DNA of 64,000 nt. It comes from Desulfovibrio aminophilus DSM 12254. GTDB lineage: Bacteria > Desulfobacterota > Desulfovibrionia > Desulfovibrionales > Desulfovibrionaceae. The notes beneath the pieces are model-generated. The model saw nothing but the letters and a program-made list of their open reading frames with translations. It was not told the origin of the DNA and searched no databases. The position numbers were made by a program, and so were the translations under genes. Below, piece by piece: positions 1-9,994 of the stretch. Every line of letters starts with the position of its first letter. The stretch's first letter is position 1. The stretch lies in contig NZ_AUMA01000009.1 of the NCBI RefSeq assembly GCF_000422565.1, forward strand, positions 186,001 to 250,000. Reading direction: 5' to 3'.

Positions 1-353
1 GCGCGTCCGGGACCGACGAGCTCGGGGGGTGCCTCTGGTCCCCGGCCGCCGACGTGCTGGAGACGCCCTCGGCCTACGTGCTGCGCGTGGAGCTGCCCGG
101 CGTTCCCTTGGAGAACGTGGTCCTGGAGGCCGTGGGCCGCGAACTGCGCATCAGCGGCAGGCGTCCCTCGGAACGCGACTTCCCGGGCACGGTGTTTCAG
201 GCCGTGGAGCGGCCCCAGGGCCCCTTCGCCCGGGCTTTCGCCCTGCCCGCCGACGCCGACGCCGAAGCCGTCACCGCCGCGCTCAAGGACGGACTCCTGA
301 CCGTGACCATTCCTCGAAAGGCCCCGGCCGAGCCGGGCCCGCTCAGGGGCTAG
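1..353 (+). CDS. Hsp20/alpha-crystallin family small heat-shock protein (3' part)
   Basis: This is an ATP-independent holdase chaperone of the cytoplasm, open to the left edge in frame 3, so the start lies outside the window. The visible frame reads W-S-P-A-A-D-V-L-E-T from about position 36, the usual entry into the alpha-crystallin domain. ELPGV follows, and near the C-terminus comes GLLTVTIP, the conserved last strand of the domain. The tail after it is short (about 13 residues) and has no clear I-x-I motif. The nearest internal start codon (GTG at 54) would cut the domain, so it is not the real start. A strong promoter follows, so this gene is probably the last of its unit. Confidence 0.85.
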   Translation, partial: ASGTDELGGCLWSPAADVLETPSAYVLRVELPGVPLENVVLEAVGRELRISGRRPSERDFPGTVFQAVERPQGPFARAFALPADADAEAVTAALKDGLLTVTIPRKAPAEPGPLRG

Positions 354-362
354 GTCCCCGGC

Positions 363-391
363 TTGACTTGCCCGGCGTTCCCCCTTAATAC
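363..391 (+). promoter_or_regulatory. sigma-70-type promoter for the ffh operon
   Basis: A -35 box TTGACT (363-368) and a -10 box TAATAC (386-391) are separated by exactly 17 bases. They lie about 70 bases upstream of the ffh start and directly after the Hsp20 stop. Both boxes match consensus at five or more of six positions in a very GC-rich background. Confidence 0.75.
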
Positions 392-463
392 ACAATCCCT
401 TTATCCGCGCTCCCCAGGGGAGCGCCCAGGAACCGCATCCATCCGCCGCGCGGAGGAAGACGT

Positions 464-1987
<1,524 letters not shown>

Positions 1988-1992
1988 TTCCC

Positions 1993-2018
1993 AAGGCGAG
2001 AAGCGTCTTGCCTTTTTT
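1993..2018 (+). terminator. intrinsic terminator or attenuator between ffh and rpsP
   Basis: AAGGCGAGA (1993-2001) pairs with TCTTGCCTT (2006-2014) around a 4-base loop, with one G-T pair. The right arm runs into six T (2013-2018). It lies immediately after the ffh stop. Because rpsP continues on the same strand, it may be a partial terminator that sets the ratio of SRP to ribosomal protein mRNA. Confidence 0.7.
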
Positions 2019-2061
2019 GGAAAGAAGCCGTAATCAACTCAAATATGGGGGAAAAGACAGT

Positions 2062-2301
2062 ATGGCCATGAAGATTCGCCTGACCCGCATGGGCTCCAAG
2101 AAGCGTCCGTTCTACCGCATCGTGGCTCTCGACAGCGCCACCCGCCGCGACGGCCGCGCCCTGGAGTACATCGGCCACTACAATCCCATGGTGGAGCCCG
2201 CCGAGATCGTCGTGGACGCCGCGCGCCTGGACTACTGGGCCAAGCAGGGCGCCACCTGTTCCGATTCCGTGCGCACGCTCCTGAAGAAAGTCCAGAAGTA
2301 G
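2062..2301 (+). CDS. rpsP: 30S ribosomal protein S16
   Basis: This is a small-subunit ribosomal protein that binds 16S rRNA and helps 30S assembly. The 79-residue product begins [11 protein letters not shown], continues [13 protein letters not shown] and then [10 protein letters not shown], all hallmarks of bS16. The ATG at 2062 is preceded by a GGGGGAA purine run. A start two codons later (2068) would give the more common MKIRL beginning, so the exact N-terminus is open by two residues. It sits in the usual ffh-rpsP-KH-rimM-trmD-rplS order. Confidence 0.97.
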   Translation: MAMKIRLTRMGSKKRPFYRIVALDSATRRDGRALEYIGHYNPMVEPAEIVVDAARLDYWAKQGATCSDSVRTLLKKVQK

Positions 2302-2393
2302 CCGGGCCCCGACGCTCCGGGCCCGGCTCGGTTCATACGGCAGGCGCGGCCCTCGCGGGTCCGCGCGCGGGCACTCAAGCGGAGGTGAAGCTC

Positions 2394-2627
2394 ATGCTCA
2401 GGGAAATGATCGAATTCATCGCCAAGTCCCTCGTGGATCACCCGGAACAGGTCCAGGTTTCGGAAGTGGAAGGCGAGCAGACCTCCGTGATCGAGCTGAA
2501 GGTGGCCAAGGAAGACCTGGGCAAGGTCATCGGCAAGCAGGGCCGCACGGCCCGCGCCATGCGCACCCTGCTGGGAGCCGCTTCTTCCAAGGCCCGGAAA
2601 CGCTCGGTTCTGGAAATCCTGGAATAG
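2394..2627 (+). CDS. KH-domain RNA-binding protein (KhpA/YlqC family)
   Basis: This small protein of 77 residues carries a type II KH domain. The signature [16 protein letters not shown] near residue 45 contains the GxxG loop (GKQG) that contacts RNA. In the Firmicutes such proteins (KhpA) act with KhpB in small-RNA and cell-wall control; that role is not shown here. The ATG at 2394 is preferred over the GTG at 2385 because GGAGG lies 8 bases upstream of it. It keeps its standard position between rpsP and rimM. Confidence 0.93.
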   Translation: MLREMIEFIAKSLVDHPEQVQVSEVEGEQTSVIELKVAKEDLGKVIGKQGRTARAMRTLLGAASSKARKRSVLEILE

Positions 2628-2633
2628 CGACCC

Positions 2634-3185
2634 ATGCCCGCTCAAGCCCCCGGCGACCGCCTCGTGGCCGTGGGGGTGGTCGTCAAGCCCCACGGAGTCC
2701 GGGGGGAGTTCTGCATTGATTTCCATGCGGACTCCCCTTTCCTCTTCGAGGACGCGGGGCGGGTGTTCCTGCGCCGCCCCGGCGGCCGCGCCAGGGAATA
2801 CGCCGTCACCGGCTCCCGGCCCCACCAGGGCCGGATGCTCCTGACCCTGAAAGGCGTTTCCGACCGCGATGCGGCCGATGCCCTGCGAGGTCTGGAGGTG
2901 GCCGTGGCGGCCGCCGATCTCCCTGATCCCGACGAGGACGAGATATACCTCCACGAGCTGGAGGGTCTGGTCGTGCGCCTGAGCGACGGCCGGGAACTGG
3001 GCGTTCTGGAGGGCTTCCTCTTCGCCGGAGGGCAGGAGACCTGGGTCATCCGCGACCCGAAGGGCCGCGAGATCCTCCTGCCCGCCACGCCGGAATTCGT
3101 CCTGGACATCGACCTGGACGCCCGCGTCGCGATGGTGGAGCCGCCCGAAGGCCTCCTGGACCTCTATCTCAAGGACCAAGCGTGA
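2634..3185 (+). CDS. rimM: ribosome maturation factor RimM
   Basis: RimM helps mature the 3' domain of 16S rRNA in the 30S subunit and binds ribosomal protein S19. The 183-residue protein has the N-terminal beta-barrel, with VGVVVKPHGVRGEFCI at 12-27. A C-terminal PRC-barrel follows, with a DEIYLHELEGL stretch at about 100 and an ETWVIRDPKGREILLPATP stretch at about 135. It starts 6 bases after the KH gene and its stop overlaps the next gene by 4 bases, so the genes are translationally linked. Confidence 0.95.
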   Translation: MPAQAPGDRLVAVGVVVKPHGVRGEFCIDFHADSPFLFEDAGRVFLRRPGGRAREYAVTGSRPHQGRMLLTLKGVSDRDAADALRGLEVAVAAADLPDPDEDEIYLHELEGLVVRLSDGRELGVLEGFLFAGGQETWVIRDPKGREILLPATPEFVLDIDLDARVAMVEPPEGLLDLYLKDQA

Positions 3186-3931
3186 AGACTCTCGCCGCGC
3201 TCCTGCTCACGCTGCTCCTGCTGCCGGCCGTCCCGGTCCGGGCCGAAAAACCCGTGCTGCGCATGGTCTACGCCGAGGGCTTCGCGCCCTTCTCCTGGAC
3301 CAGCCAGGGCCGGGTCACCGGCATCCTGCCGGACATCATGGACGAGGCCGCCCGGCGCATGGGCGTCACGGTCAGCCATCAGGCCCGGCCCGGCGACGAG
3401 GTCATGACCGCGGTCAAGGGCCTGGGGGCCGACGGCTTCCTCTCCGTCCCGTCCAGGGACTACGACGCCTTCGCCGCGCGGGGCGAGAAGCCCGTGCTGA
3501 CCACCTCCATCGGACTCTTCGTGAGCCTGAGCTACGAACCCCTGATCCAGCGGTTGCGTCTTGTGCGCGACCCGGCCGAACTCAAGGGCCTCAAGCTCTG
3601 CGCATCGCGCTACGACTCCTGGTCCCAGGCCAGGCTGGCGGACCTCGACCTGACCCTTTACCCCAACCTGGCCGAGGCCCTGTCGGCCCTGGCCCGGGGC
3701 GACGCCCAGGTCATGGCCCAGGTGCCCGAGGTGGTGGAGTTCCAGACCGCCCGCCTGGGTCTTTCGGCCCAGGTGCTGCGCGTGCCCGGTGTTTTCCTGA
3801 ACGAGATTTCCCTCTTCCTGCACCTGAACCGGCACGGAGCCGCGGCCGCGCTCATGCCCGCCTTCGACAAGGCCCTGGCGGACATGCGCGCCGACGGAAC
3901 CCTGGTGGCCATCCTCACCCGCCCGCGCTGA
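3182..3931 (+). CDS. periplasmic substrate-binding protein (SBP_bac_3-like)
   Basis: This is a 249-residue protein with a typical signal peptide (K-T-L then a leucine-rich core, cleavage near V-R-A). It is followed by a family 3 solute-binding fold: a VYAEGFAPFSW opening and ITGILPDIMDE-like spacing (here VTGILPDIMDEAARRM). No cysteine lipobox is present. No permease or ATPase gene is nearby, so it may act as a stand-alone binding or sensing protein, or serve a transporter encoded elsewhere. Its GTG start overlaps the rimM stop (GTGA). It is out of place between rimM and trmD, and the ligand cannot be named from sequence. Confidence 0.8.
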   Translation: MKTLAALLLTLLLLPAVPVRAEKPVLRMVYAEGFAPFSWTSQGRVTGILPDIMDEAARRMGVTVSHQARPGDEVMTAVKGLGADGFLSVPSRDYDAFAARGEKPVLTTSIGLFVSLSYEPLIQRLRLVRDPAELKGLKLCASRYDSWSQARLADLDLTLYPNLAEALSALARGDAQVMAQVPEVVEFQTARLGLSAQVLRVPGVFLNEISLFLHLNRHGAAAALMPAFDKALADMRADGTLVAILTRPR

Positions 3932-3945
3932 CCGGAGCCCTTGCC

Positions 3946-5238
3946 GTGCGCTTTCATCTCGTGACCCTCTTCCCGGAGTTCTTCGACTCCCCCCTGTCCG
4001 CCGGGCTCATGGGCAAGGCCCGCGAGGCGGGCATCGTGGATTTCGAGACAGTCAACCCGCGCGACTTCGCCCAGAACAAGCACCATCACGTGGACGACCG
4101 GCCCTACGGCGGCGGCCCGGGCATGGTCATGCAGGCCGATCCCCTGGCCCGGGCCCTCCGGAGCATCGAGAATCCCGGGCGCATCCTTCTGCTCACCCCG
4201 CGCGGCCGCCCGCTGTCCCAGGCCCTGGCCCGGGAGCTGGCCGCCGAGGGCGGCGACCTGACGCTCATCTGCGGCCGCTACGAGGGCCTGGACGAGCGGA
4301 TCATGGAACTTTTTCCCGTGGAGCCGGTGAGCGTGGGCGACTTCGTGCTCACCGGCGGCGAGTCCGGAGCCCTCTGTCTGCTGGAGGCCGTGGGCCGTCT
4401 CCTGCCCGGATTCATGGGCAAGGAGGAGTCCGGGACCGAGGAGAGCTTTTCCGCCGGACTCCTGGAGTACCCGCACTATACCCGGCCCGAGGTCTTCGAG
4501 GGCCTGCCCGTGCCCGAGGTGCTCCTCTCCGGCGACCACGCCCGCATCGAGGCCTGGCGTCGGGAGCAGTCCCTGGCCACCACGCTCCGGCACCGGCCGG
4601 AACTTCTCTCCGGCGCGCCCCTGACCCGGGCGGACGCGGAATTCCTGCGCGAACGGCCGCGTCCCGGGCTCGGCCGCTGCCTCTATCTGGGGCTCTGCCA
4701 CCATCCGGTGAAGAATCGCGCCGGAGAAACCATCACTGTCTCTTTGACAAATCTCGACGTTCACGATATGTCCCGCGTTTCCCGCTCCTATGATCTGGGA
4801 GGAGCTTATGTGCTCACGCCGCTGGAGGACCAGCGGCGGCTGGCCCGGACCCTTCTGGGCCACTGGACCGAGGGGCCGGGAGGCGCGGCCAACCCGGACC
4901 GGGCCGAGGCCCTGGGACTGACGACGGTTCTCGGGAGCATCGCCGAGGCCGTGGAGGACGTGGCCGAGAGGGCCGGAAAACAGCCCTTCGTGGTGGTCAC
5001 CAGCGCGCGCTTCGAGCGTTGCGGGCCGCCCCTGGCCGGCCCCAGCGAGGTGCGGGAACGACTGGCCCAAGGCCCCGTGCTGCTGCTCTTCGGAACAGGC
5101 TCGGGTCTGGCGCCGGAGGCCTTGGAAACGGCGGACGCGCGGCTCGCGCCCATCCGCTTCCTGGGCGGATACAATCACCTGCCTGTGCGGGCGGCCCTGG
5201 GCATCACCGTGGACCGCCTCCTGGGCGACGCATATTGA
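3946..5238 (+). CDS. trmD: tRNA (guanine37-N1)-methyltransferase TrmD fused to a C-terminal SPOUT-like RNA methyltransferase domain
   Basis: TrmD makes m1G37 in tRNAs read by codons starting with C, which prevents frameshifting. Residues 1-240 are a full TrmD: FHLVTLFPEFF start, YGGGPGMV near 55, ICGRYEGLDERI near 108, and SVGDFVLTGGE near 128, which forms part of the trefoil knot. About 190 more residues follow, beginning LYLGLCHHPV near 247 and containing LLLFGTGSGL near 380. This resembles the Methyltrn_RNA_4 family, so the protein joins two SPOUT-type domains. Such long TrmDs of about 430 residues are typical of Desulfovibrio relatives. The target of the second domain is unknown to me. 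GTG start at 3946. Confidence 0.93.
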   Translation: MRFHLVTLFPEFFDSPLSAGLMGKAREAGIVDFETVNPRDFAQNKHHHVDDRPYGGGPGMVMQADPLARALRSIENPGRILLLTPRGRPLSQALARELAAEGGDLTLICGRYEGLDERIMELFPVEPVSVGDFVLTGGESGALCLLEAVGRLLPGFMGKEESGTEESFSAGLLEYPHYTRPEVFEGLPVPEVLLSGDHARIEAWRREQSLATTLRHRPELLSGAPLTRADAEFLRERPRPGLGRCLYLGLCHHPVKNRAGETITVSLTNLDVHDMSRVSRSYDLGGAYVLTPLEDQRRLARTLLGHWTEGPGGAANPDRAEALGLTTVLGSIAEAVEDVAERAGKQPFVVVTSARFERCGPPLAGPSEVRERLAQGPVLLLFGTGSGLAPEALETADARLAPIRFLGGYNHLPVRAALGITVDRLLGDAY

Positions 5239-5274
5239 GAAGAAATCGGGTTTTCCCGAACAAGGAGACAAGAC

Positions 5275-5628
5275 ATGAACGCCATCCTGAAAAACATCGA
5301 AGCCGAGCAGATGCGCATGGACATCCCGGCGGTCAAGGCCGGGGACACCATCAAGGTCCACCTGCGCATCATCGAGGGCGAGAAGGAGCGCATCCAGGTT
5401 TTCCAGGGTGTGGTCATCCGCGTCCACCGCGGCGGTGTCGGCTCCACCTTCACCGTGCGCAAGATGTCGGACGGAGTGGGCGTGGAGCGCGTGTTCCCCT
5501 TCCATTCGCCCTTCATCGAGCGGGTGGAGGTTCTCTCCGAGGGCAAAGTCCGCCGGAGCCGCCTCTACTACCTGCGCGAACTCAAGGGCAAGGCCTCGCG
5601 CATCAAGTCCAAGCAGATCTGGGAGTAG
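5275..5628 (+). CDS. rplS: 50S ribosomal protein L19
   Basis: This large-subunit protein lies at the interface with the 30S subunit. It has 117 residues with the hallmarks [18 protein letters not shown] at about 25-42, [22 protein letters not shown] at about 58-80, and an end in [16 protein letters not shown] lies 8 bases upstream of the ATG. It closes the conserved rpsP-rimM-trmD-rplS block and is followed by a strong terminator. Confidence 0.97.
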   Translation: MNAILKNIEAEQMRMDIPAVKAGDTIKVHLRIIEGEKERIQVFQGVVIRVHRGGVGSTFTVRKMSDGVGVERVFPFHSPFIERVEVLSEGKVRRSRLYYLRELKGKASRIKSKQIWE

Positions 5629-5644
5629 TCCCAAGGAATTCCGT

Positions 5645-5685
5645 CCGGGAAGGGTCCGTTCCAGAGGCCCTTCCCGGGCTTTTTT
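5645..5685 (+). terminator. intrinsic terminator after rplS
   Basis: CCGGGAAGGG (5645-5654) pairs perfectly with CCCTTCCCGG (5668-5677). GGC and six T (5680-5685) follow. It ends the ribosomal protein unit 16 bases after the rplS stop. Confidence 0.85.
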
Positions 5686-5809
5686 CCCGGATCGCTCCCG
5701 TCCCTCCGTCTCCCTGTCCGGCCCCTCCGTGGCGCGGATTCCGGCCAGACCGCCGCGCGCGGCAACCGGAACCGGCCGCGCAGCCACGATTCCAACCGCC
5801 GGAGAACCC

Positions 5810-6466
5810 ATGCCCCAGTTCTTTCTGCACGAGCACGCCGATCCCCCCGCCGCCCTGGTGGCCGGAGTGGACGAGGCGGGCCGGGGCTGTCTGGCCGGGC
5901 CCGTGGTGGCCGCGGCGGTGATCCTGCCGGAATCCTACGACCTGCCCGGGCTGGGGGACTCGAAAGCCCTCTCCGAACACTCCCGCGAGACGCTGGCCCC
6001 GCTCATCCGAGTCCAGGCCGCGGCCTGGGCCGTGGCCCTGGCCCGCCCCCGCGAGATCGACGCCCTGAACATCCTCCAGGCTACCTTCCTGGCCATGAGC
6101 CGCGCCGTGCGCCACCTGCGGGTCCGGCCCCGGCTCCTGCTCGTGGACGGCGACAAGACCATCCCCGAACATCTTTTGGACGGCCCTTCGGCCCAACGCG
6201 CGGAGGTGGACGGCGACGCCCGGATCGCGGCCATCTCGGCGGCCTCGGTCCTGGCCAAGACCGTCCGCGACCACATGCTCCTGGCCCTGGACCGGCGCTT
6301 TCCGGGCTACGGCCTGGCCGAGCACAAGGGCTACGGCACGGCGGTCCACCGCGAGGCCCTGCTCCGGCTGGGCCCCAGCTCCATCCACCGGCTCACCTTC
6401 CGAGGCGTGCTGCCCGAAGACCGGCGCAAAGGCGCGTCATGCCCGCAAGGCCGCCTGCCCATCTGA
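5810..6466 (+). CDS. rnhB: ribonuclease HII
   Basis: RNase HII cuts RNA in RNA-DNA hybrids and removes single ribonucleotides from DNA. The protein has 218 residues. The metal-binding residues are visible in [14 protein letters not shown] (Asp and Glu near 20) and LLVDGDKT (Asp near 112), with a further acidic site in the [13 protein letters not shown] region. ATG at 5810 is chosen because GGAGAA lies 6 bases upstream and the domain begins about 15 residues later. The 3' end overlaps yraN by 28 bases, so rnhB-yraN-rsmI form a compact unit behind the rplS terminator. Confidence 0.95.
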   Translation: MPQFFLHEHADPPAALVAGVDEAGRGCLAGPVVAAAVILPESYDLPGLGDSKALSEHSRETLAPLIRVQAAAWAVALARPREIDALNILQATFLAMSRAVRHLRVRPRLLLVDGDKTIPEHLLDGPSAQRAEVDGDARIAAISAASVLAKTVRDHMLLALDRRFPGYGLAEHKGYGTAVHREALLRLGPSSIHRLTFRGVLPEDRRKGASCPQGRLPI

Positions 6467-6846
6467 GGCTCGGCGCGCGCGGCGAGACGACCGCCGCCCG
6501 CTTCCTGGAGCGGGCCGGGCTGACCGTACTCGAACGCAACTGGCGCTGGAAGCAGTGGGAGCTTGACATGATCTGCCGCGAGGGCGACACCCTGGTCTTC
6601 GTGGAGGTCAAGACGCGCGGGCCGGGCTCACTGGCCACCCCCGCCGAGGCCGTGGACGGCCGCAAGCAGGCCAAGCTGGGCAAGGCCGCCGCGCAGTATC
6701 TGAGCAAGAACAAACTCTGGGATAGTCCCTGCCGCTTCGACGTGGTCTGCGTGCGCGTCGGCGACGACGGGGAGGAGATCGAGCATGTGCGCGACGCCTT
6801 CAGCCCGGCTCTGGGTGGTGGCCACGCCGCTTGGCAACCTTGGTGA
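6439..6846 (+). CDS. YraN/UPF0102 family endonuclease-fold protein
   Basis: The 135-residue protein has the UPF0102 signature: [18 protein letters not shown] near residue 10, then a PD-(D/E)XK-like core [21 protein letters not shown] (about 34-54) with the Asp, Glu and Lys of a nuclease fold. Its role is not settled; the fold suggests DNA processing. It overlaps rnhB at its start and rsmI at its end (62 bases), a very compact arrangement common for this trio. Confidence 0.9.
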   Translation: MPARPPAHLRLGARGETTAARFLERAGLTVLERNWRWKQWELDMICREGDTLVFVEVKTRGPGSLATPAEAVDGRKQAKLGKAAAQYLSKNKLWDSPCRFDVVCVRVGDDGEEIEHVRDAFSPALGGGHAAWQPW

Positions 6847-7627
6847 CCTCTCGCCCCGGGCCCGCGAGATCCTCGCCTCGGCGGACCTCGTCCTGGCCGA
6901 GGACACCCGCCGCGCCGGGTTGCTCTTCCAGCGCCTGGGCCTGCCCGCCAAGGGATTCCTGAGCCTCTACGAGCACAACGAGGAGGCCCGGGTGGAGCAG
7001 GTCCTGGCCGCTCTGGCCGAGGGCCGGAACGCGGCCCTGGTCTCGGACGCGGGCACCCCGCTCCTCTCGGACCCGGGCTACCGCCTCGTGCGCGCCTGCC
7101 GAGCCGCCGGGTTGCCGGTGTCGCCCGTGCCCGGGCCCTCGGCCCCCGTCGCCGCGCTCTCGGCCTGCGGCCTGCCGCCCCTGCCCTTCGTCTTTCTGGG
7201 CTTTCTCCCGCGCAAGGACGGCGACATCCGCCGCCTGCTGGAAACCTACGCCGCCCTGCCCGCCACCCTGGTCTTCTTCGAGCGCAAGACCCGGCTCTCC
7301 TCCACCCTGGCCCTGGCCGCCGAAGTCCTCGGCCCCCGGGAGTTCTGCGTGGCCCGTGAGCTGACCAAGGAGTTCGAGGAGTTCGTCCGGGGCCGCCTGG
7401 ACGCCCTGGACGCCCTGCCCGAGGAGTTCCTGGGCGAGATCACCGTGGTGCTGGGCCCGCCCGAGACTCCGGCCAAGCTGACCGAGGAGGCCCTGCTGGA
7501 TCTTCTGCGCGAGGAATCCGCGCGCGGAGGCAAGCCCCGCGAGGTGGCCCGCCGCGCCGCGTCCCGGGCCCCGGGCTGGAGCGCCAAGGAAGCTTACGAT
7601 AAACTGAACGCCCTGCGAAAGGATTGA
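6785..7627 (+). CDS. rsmI: 16S rRNA (cytidine1402-2'-O)-methyltransferase RsmI
   Basis: RsmI adds the 2'-O-methyl group to C1402 of 16S rRNA in the decoding centre. The 280-residue protein has the tetrapyrrole-methylase fold: [18 protein letters not shown] at 9-26, ALVSDAGTPLLSDPG at about 85, and VPGPSAPVAALSACGLP at about 115. The ATG at 6785 lies inside yraN. The conserved region begins only 8 residues later, so the long overlap appears real. It ends 33 bases before bioB. Confidence 0.95.
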   Translation: MCATPSARLWVVATPLGNLGDLSPRAREILASADLVLAEDTRRAGLLFQRLGLPAKGFLSLYEHNEEARVEQVLAALAEGRNAALVSDAGTPLLSDPGYRLVRACRAAGLPVSPVPGPSAPVAALSACGLPPLPFVFLGFLPRKDGDIRRLLETYAALPATLVFFERKTRLSSTLALAAEVLGPREFCVARELTKEFEEFVRGRLDALDALPEEFLGEITVVLGPPETPAKLTEEALLDLLREESARGGKPREVARRAASRAPGWSAKEAYDKLNALRKD

Positions 7628-7647
7628 GCGGCCGGGCCTCCGGCCGC
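7628..7647 (+). repeat. perfect hairpin in the rsmI-bioB gap
   Basis: GCGGCCGG and CCGGCCGC form a perfect 8-base stem around a GCCT loop, directly at the rsmI stop. No T run follows, so it is not a standard terminator. It could stabilise mRNA or weakly pause transcription. Confidence 0.5.
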
Positions 7648-7660
7648 CAGGACATGCCGA

Positions 7661-8647
7661 ATGAACCGCTTCGATCAGATCGCCGAGGCCGTGCTGAACG
7701 GCCGCACCTTGTCCGACGCCGAACTGCGGACCGTGACCGAGGCCAGGGACGAGGACGTTCCCGCCATTTCGGCCGCCGCCTTCACCGTGCGCCGGAGCTT
7801 CCTGGGCGACACCGTCACCTTCTGCGCCATCGTCAACGCCAAGAGCGGCCGCTGTTCCGAGAACTGCGCCTTCTGCGCCCAGTCCGGCCACCACACGACA
7901 GACGCCCCGGTGCACGACTTCCTGCCCCTGCCGAAGATCGTGGCGGCCGCGCGGCGGGCCCGCGAGGCCGGGGCCTGCCGCCTGGGCATCGTGACCAGCG
8001 GGCTCACCCCTCGCGGCGGGGACTTCGAGCGGCTCGTGGAGGCCGTGGCCGCGGTCCGGGCCGAGGGCGTCCTGGCCGACGTCTCGCCCGGGCTCCTGGA
8101 CGGCGGGCAGATCGAGCGCCTCCAGGCCGCCGGGCTCGCGGGCTACCACCACAACCTGGAGACGTCCCAGGACTTCTTTCCGAACATCTGCACCACCCAC
8201 GCCTGGGAGGACGACGCCCTGGCCGTGCATCAGGCCGTGGCCGCCGGGCTCTTCGTCTGCTCCGGCGGGCTCTTCGGCCTGGGCGAGTCCTGGGAGGACC
8301 GCGTGGATCTTGCTTTGTCCCTGGCCCGGCTGGGGGTCCGGTCCGTGCCCATGAACTTCCTCACGCCCATCCCGGGCACACGCCTGGAGAATCGGCCGAT
8401 CCTCTCCCGGGCCGAGTCCCTGAAGATCCTGGCCCTGTACCGCTTCCTCCTGCCCCGGGCGCACCTGCGCGTCTGCGGCGGCAGGCCCGCCGTGTTCGGG
8501 GCCGACCGCGAGGCCGTGCTCCTCTCCGGAGCCGACGGCCTGATGATCGGGGATTATCTCACCACACCGGGCGAGAACCCGGAGCGGGACCGTGAGGCGG
8601 CGGCGGGCCTGGGCCTGCGCCTGGAGACGCCGGAGGACGCGGCGTGA
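7661..8647 (+). CDS. bioB: biotin synthase
   Basis: BioB is a radical-SAM enzyme that inserts sulfur into dethiobiotin, the last step of biotin synthesis. The 328-residue protein shows the radical-SAM cysteines in CSENCAFCAQSGHH (C-x3-C-x2-C, about residue 63). YHHNLETSQDFFPNICTTH follows near 164, then PMNFLTPIPGT near 228 and ICGGR-like VCGGRPAVFG near 269. AGGA lies about 9 bases upstream of the ATG. The stop overlaps the bioY start, and no other biotin gene is in the window. Confidence 0.93.
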   Translation: MNRFDQIAEAVLNGRTLSDAELRTVTEARDEDVPAISAAAFTVRRSFLGDTVTFCAIVNAKSGRCSENCAFCAQSGHHTTDAPVHDFLPLPKIVAAARRAREAGACRLGIVTSGLTPRGGDFERLVEAVAAVRAEGVLADVSPGLLDGGQIERLQAAGLAGYHHNLETSQDFFPNICTTHAWEDDALAVHQAVAAGLFVCSGGLFGLGESWEDRVDLALSLARLGVRSVPMNFLTPIPGTRLENRPILSRAESLKILALYRFLLPRAHLRVCGGRPAVFGADREAVLLSGADGLMIGDYLTTPGENPERDREAAAGLGLRLETPEDAA

Positions 8648-9234
8648 ACCCCCTGGCCCCGCTGCACCGGCTGGTCTGGACCGCCCTGCTGGCCGCCGCC
8701 GTGGCCGCCGGAGCCTGGATCGTGGTGCCCATCGGGCCGGTGCCGGTGTCGCTCCAGCCGCTGTTCGTCTTCCTGGCCGGATACGCCCTGGGTCCGCGCC
8801 GGGGCGCGCTCTGCATCCTGCTCTACATCCTGGCCGGGGTCATCGGCCTGCCGGTGTTCGCGGGCGGACGCTCGGGACCGGCCCAACTCCTGGGCCCCAC
8901 GGGCGGCTACCTCCTGGGCTTCGTCCTCTCCGCCTGGATCACGGGCCTGGCCACGGGCGGACACGGCCGCGCCCTGACCTGGGTCAGGGGCCTGGGCTTC
9001 GGGATTCCGGCCCTGATCGCGGCCTACGTCCCGGGCGTCTTCTGGCTGCGCCACGTCCTGGACACGGACTGGACCCGGGCCCTGGCCCTGGGGCTGGCCC
9101 CCTTCCTGCCCTGGGACTGCCTGAAGATCGTGGCCGCCGTGGCTTGCTACCGGCTGCTCTCCCGGTGTAGGCTGCTCCCAGGAAACGGGGACGCCGCGCC
9201 CCCCGGAGGAGGTTCATGCCCGCGGACAGGCTGA
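8644..9234 (+). CDS. bioY: BioY-family biotin transporter S component
   Basis: BioY is the membrane substrate-binding component of biotin ECF transport. The protein has 196 residues and about six hydrophobic segments. IGPVPVSLQPLFVFLAGY (about 25-42) and the LGPTGGYLLGF stretch (about 83-93) are typical of BioY. GTG at 8644 overlaps the bioB stop (GTGA). No EcfA/EcfT genes are adjacent, so it may work alone or share modules encoded elsewhere. The last 19 bases overlap the next gene. Confidence 0.9.
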   Translation: MNPLAPLHRLVWTALLAAAVAAGAWIVVPIGPVPVSLQPLFVFLAGYALGPRRGALCILLYILAGVIGLPVFAGGRSGPAQLLGPTGGYLLGFVLSAWITGLATGGHGRALTWVRGLGFGIPALIAAYVPGVFWLRHVLDTDWTRALALGLAPFLPWDCLKIVAAVACYRLLSRCRLLPGNGDAAPPGGGSCPRTG

Positions 9235-9980
9235 CCAAGGCCGTTATCCTGTCGTTTCTGCGCTGCTACCTGATGGGGGCCAACTTCAACACCAGGGGCA
9301 TGCAGAACATCGGGCTGGTCTACGCCATGCTTCCCGGGCTGGCCGCCATCCACAAGGATCCGGCCCGCTTCCGCCAGGCCGTGAAGCGCTACGTGCGCCA
9401 CTACAACTCCCATCCCTTCTGGGCCCCCTGCCTGGTGGGCATCTTCCTCTCCACGGAACAGCGCATCGCCGCCGGAGCCTTCCCTCCAGCCATGCTGGAA
9501 AAGGTCAAGGACCGGACCACCTACACCCTCTCGGCCATCGGCGACTCGGTCTTCGCGGGCAGCCTGCTCATCTACTGGGCCCTGTCCACGGCCTGCCTGC
9601 TCCTGGCCGGGCACACGGCGGCGGCGCTTCTCGAAGGTCTCATTTTTTTCATTGGTCTCCAGGTGTTCAAAGTGTATACTTTCTGGCGCGGGTTGCGCGG
9701 CGGCTTCCTCTTCCTGGAAAGCCTCAAGCGTTGGGATCTCATCAACTGGGGCCAGCGCATCAAGTACGCCAACGCGGCGCTCTTGCTCTGGTTCTGGATG
9801 CTGGTGTGGCCCAAACCCGTGGCCTGGCAGGGATGGCTGGCGGGCATGATCGGCCTCGCCGTGACAGCCCGGCTCGTGCAGCAGTTCCGCCTGCCCCGGA
9901 CCATCCCGGCGGTGGGGCTGGCCGCGCTCTGGGCCCTTTATCCGGTCGTCGTCGAATCCCTCGGCGGCTGGCCGTTTTGA
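9216..9980 (+). CDS. PTS mannose/fructose/sorbose-type IID component
   Basis: IID is a membrane subunit of mannose-family phosphotransferase permeases. The 254-residue protein starts MPADRLTKAVILSFLRCY. Family-typical features follow: FNTRGMQNIGLVYAMLP near 23, a YNSHPFWAPCLVGI-type loop near 62, and several C-terminal membrane segments. GGAGG lies 5 to 10 bases upstream of the ATG. HPr and EI genes follow, but no IIA, IIB or IIC gene is in the window. The upstream neighbour is bioY instead. Confidence 0.88.
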   Translation: MPADRLTKAVILSFLRCYLMGANFNTRGMQNIGLVYAMLPGLAAIHKDPARFRQAVKRYVRHYNSHPFWAPCLVGIFLSTEQRIAAGAFPPAMLEKVKDRTTYTLSAIGDSVFAGSLLIYWALSTACLLLAGHTAAALLEGLIFFIGLQVFKVYTFWRGLRGGFLFLESLKRWDLINWGQRIKYANAALLLWFWMLVWPKPVAWQGWLAGMIGLAVTARLVQQFRLPRTIPAVGLAALWALYPVVVESLGGWPF

Positions 9981-9994
9981 TCGAGCGGGACATT

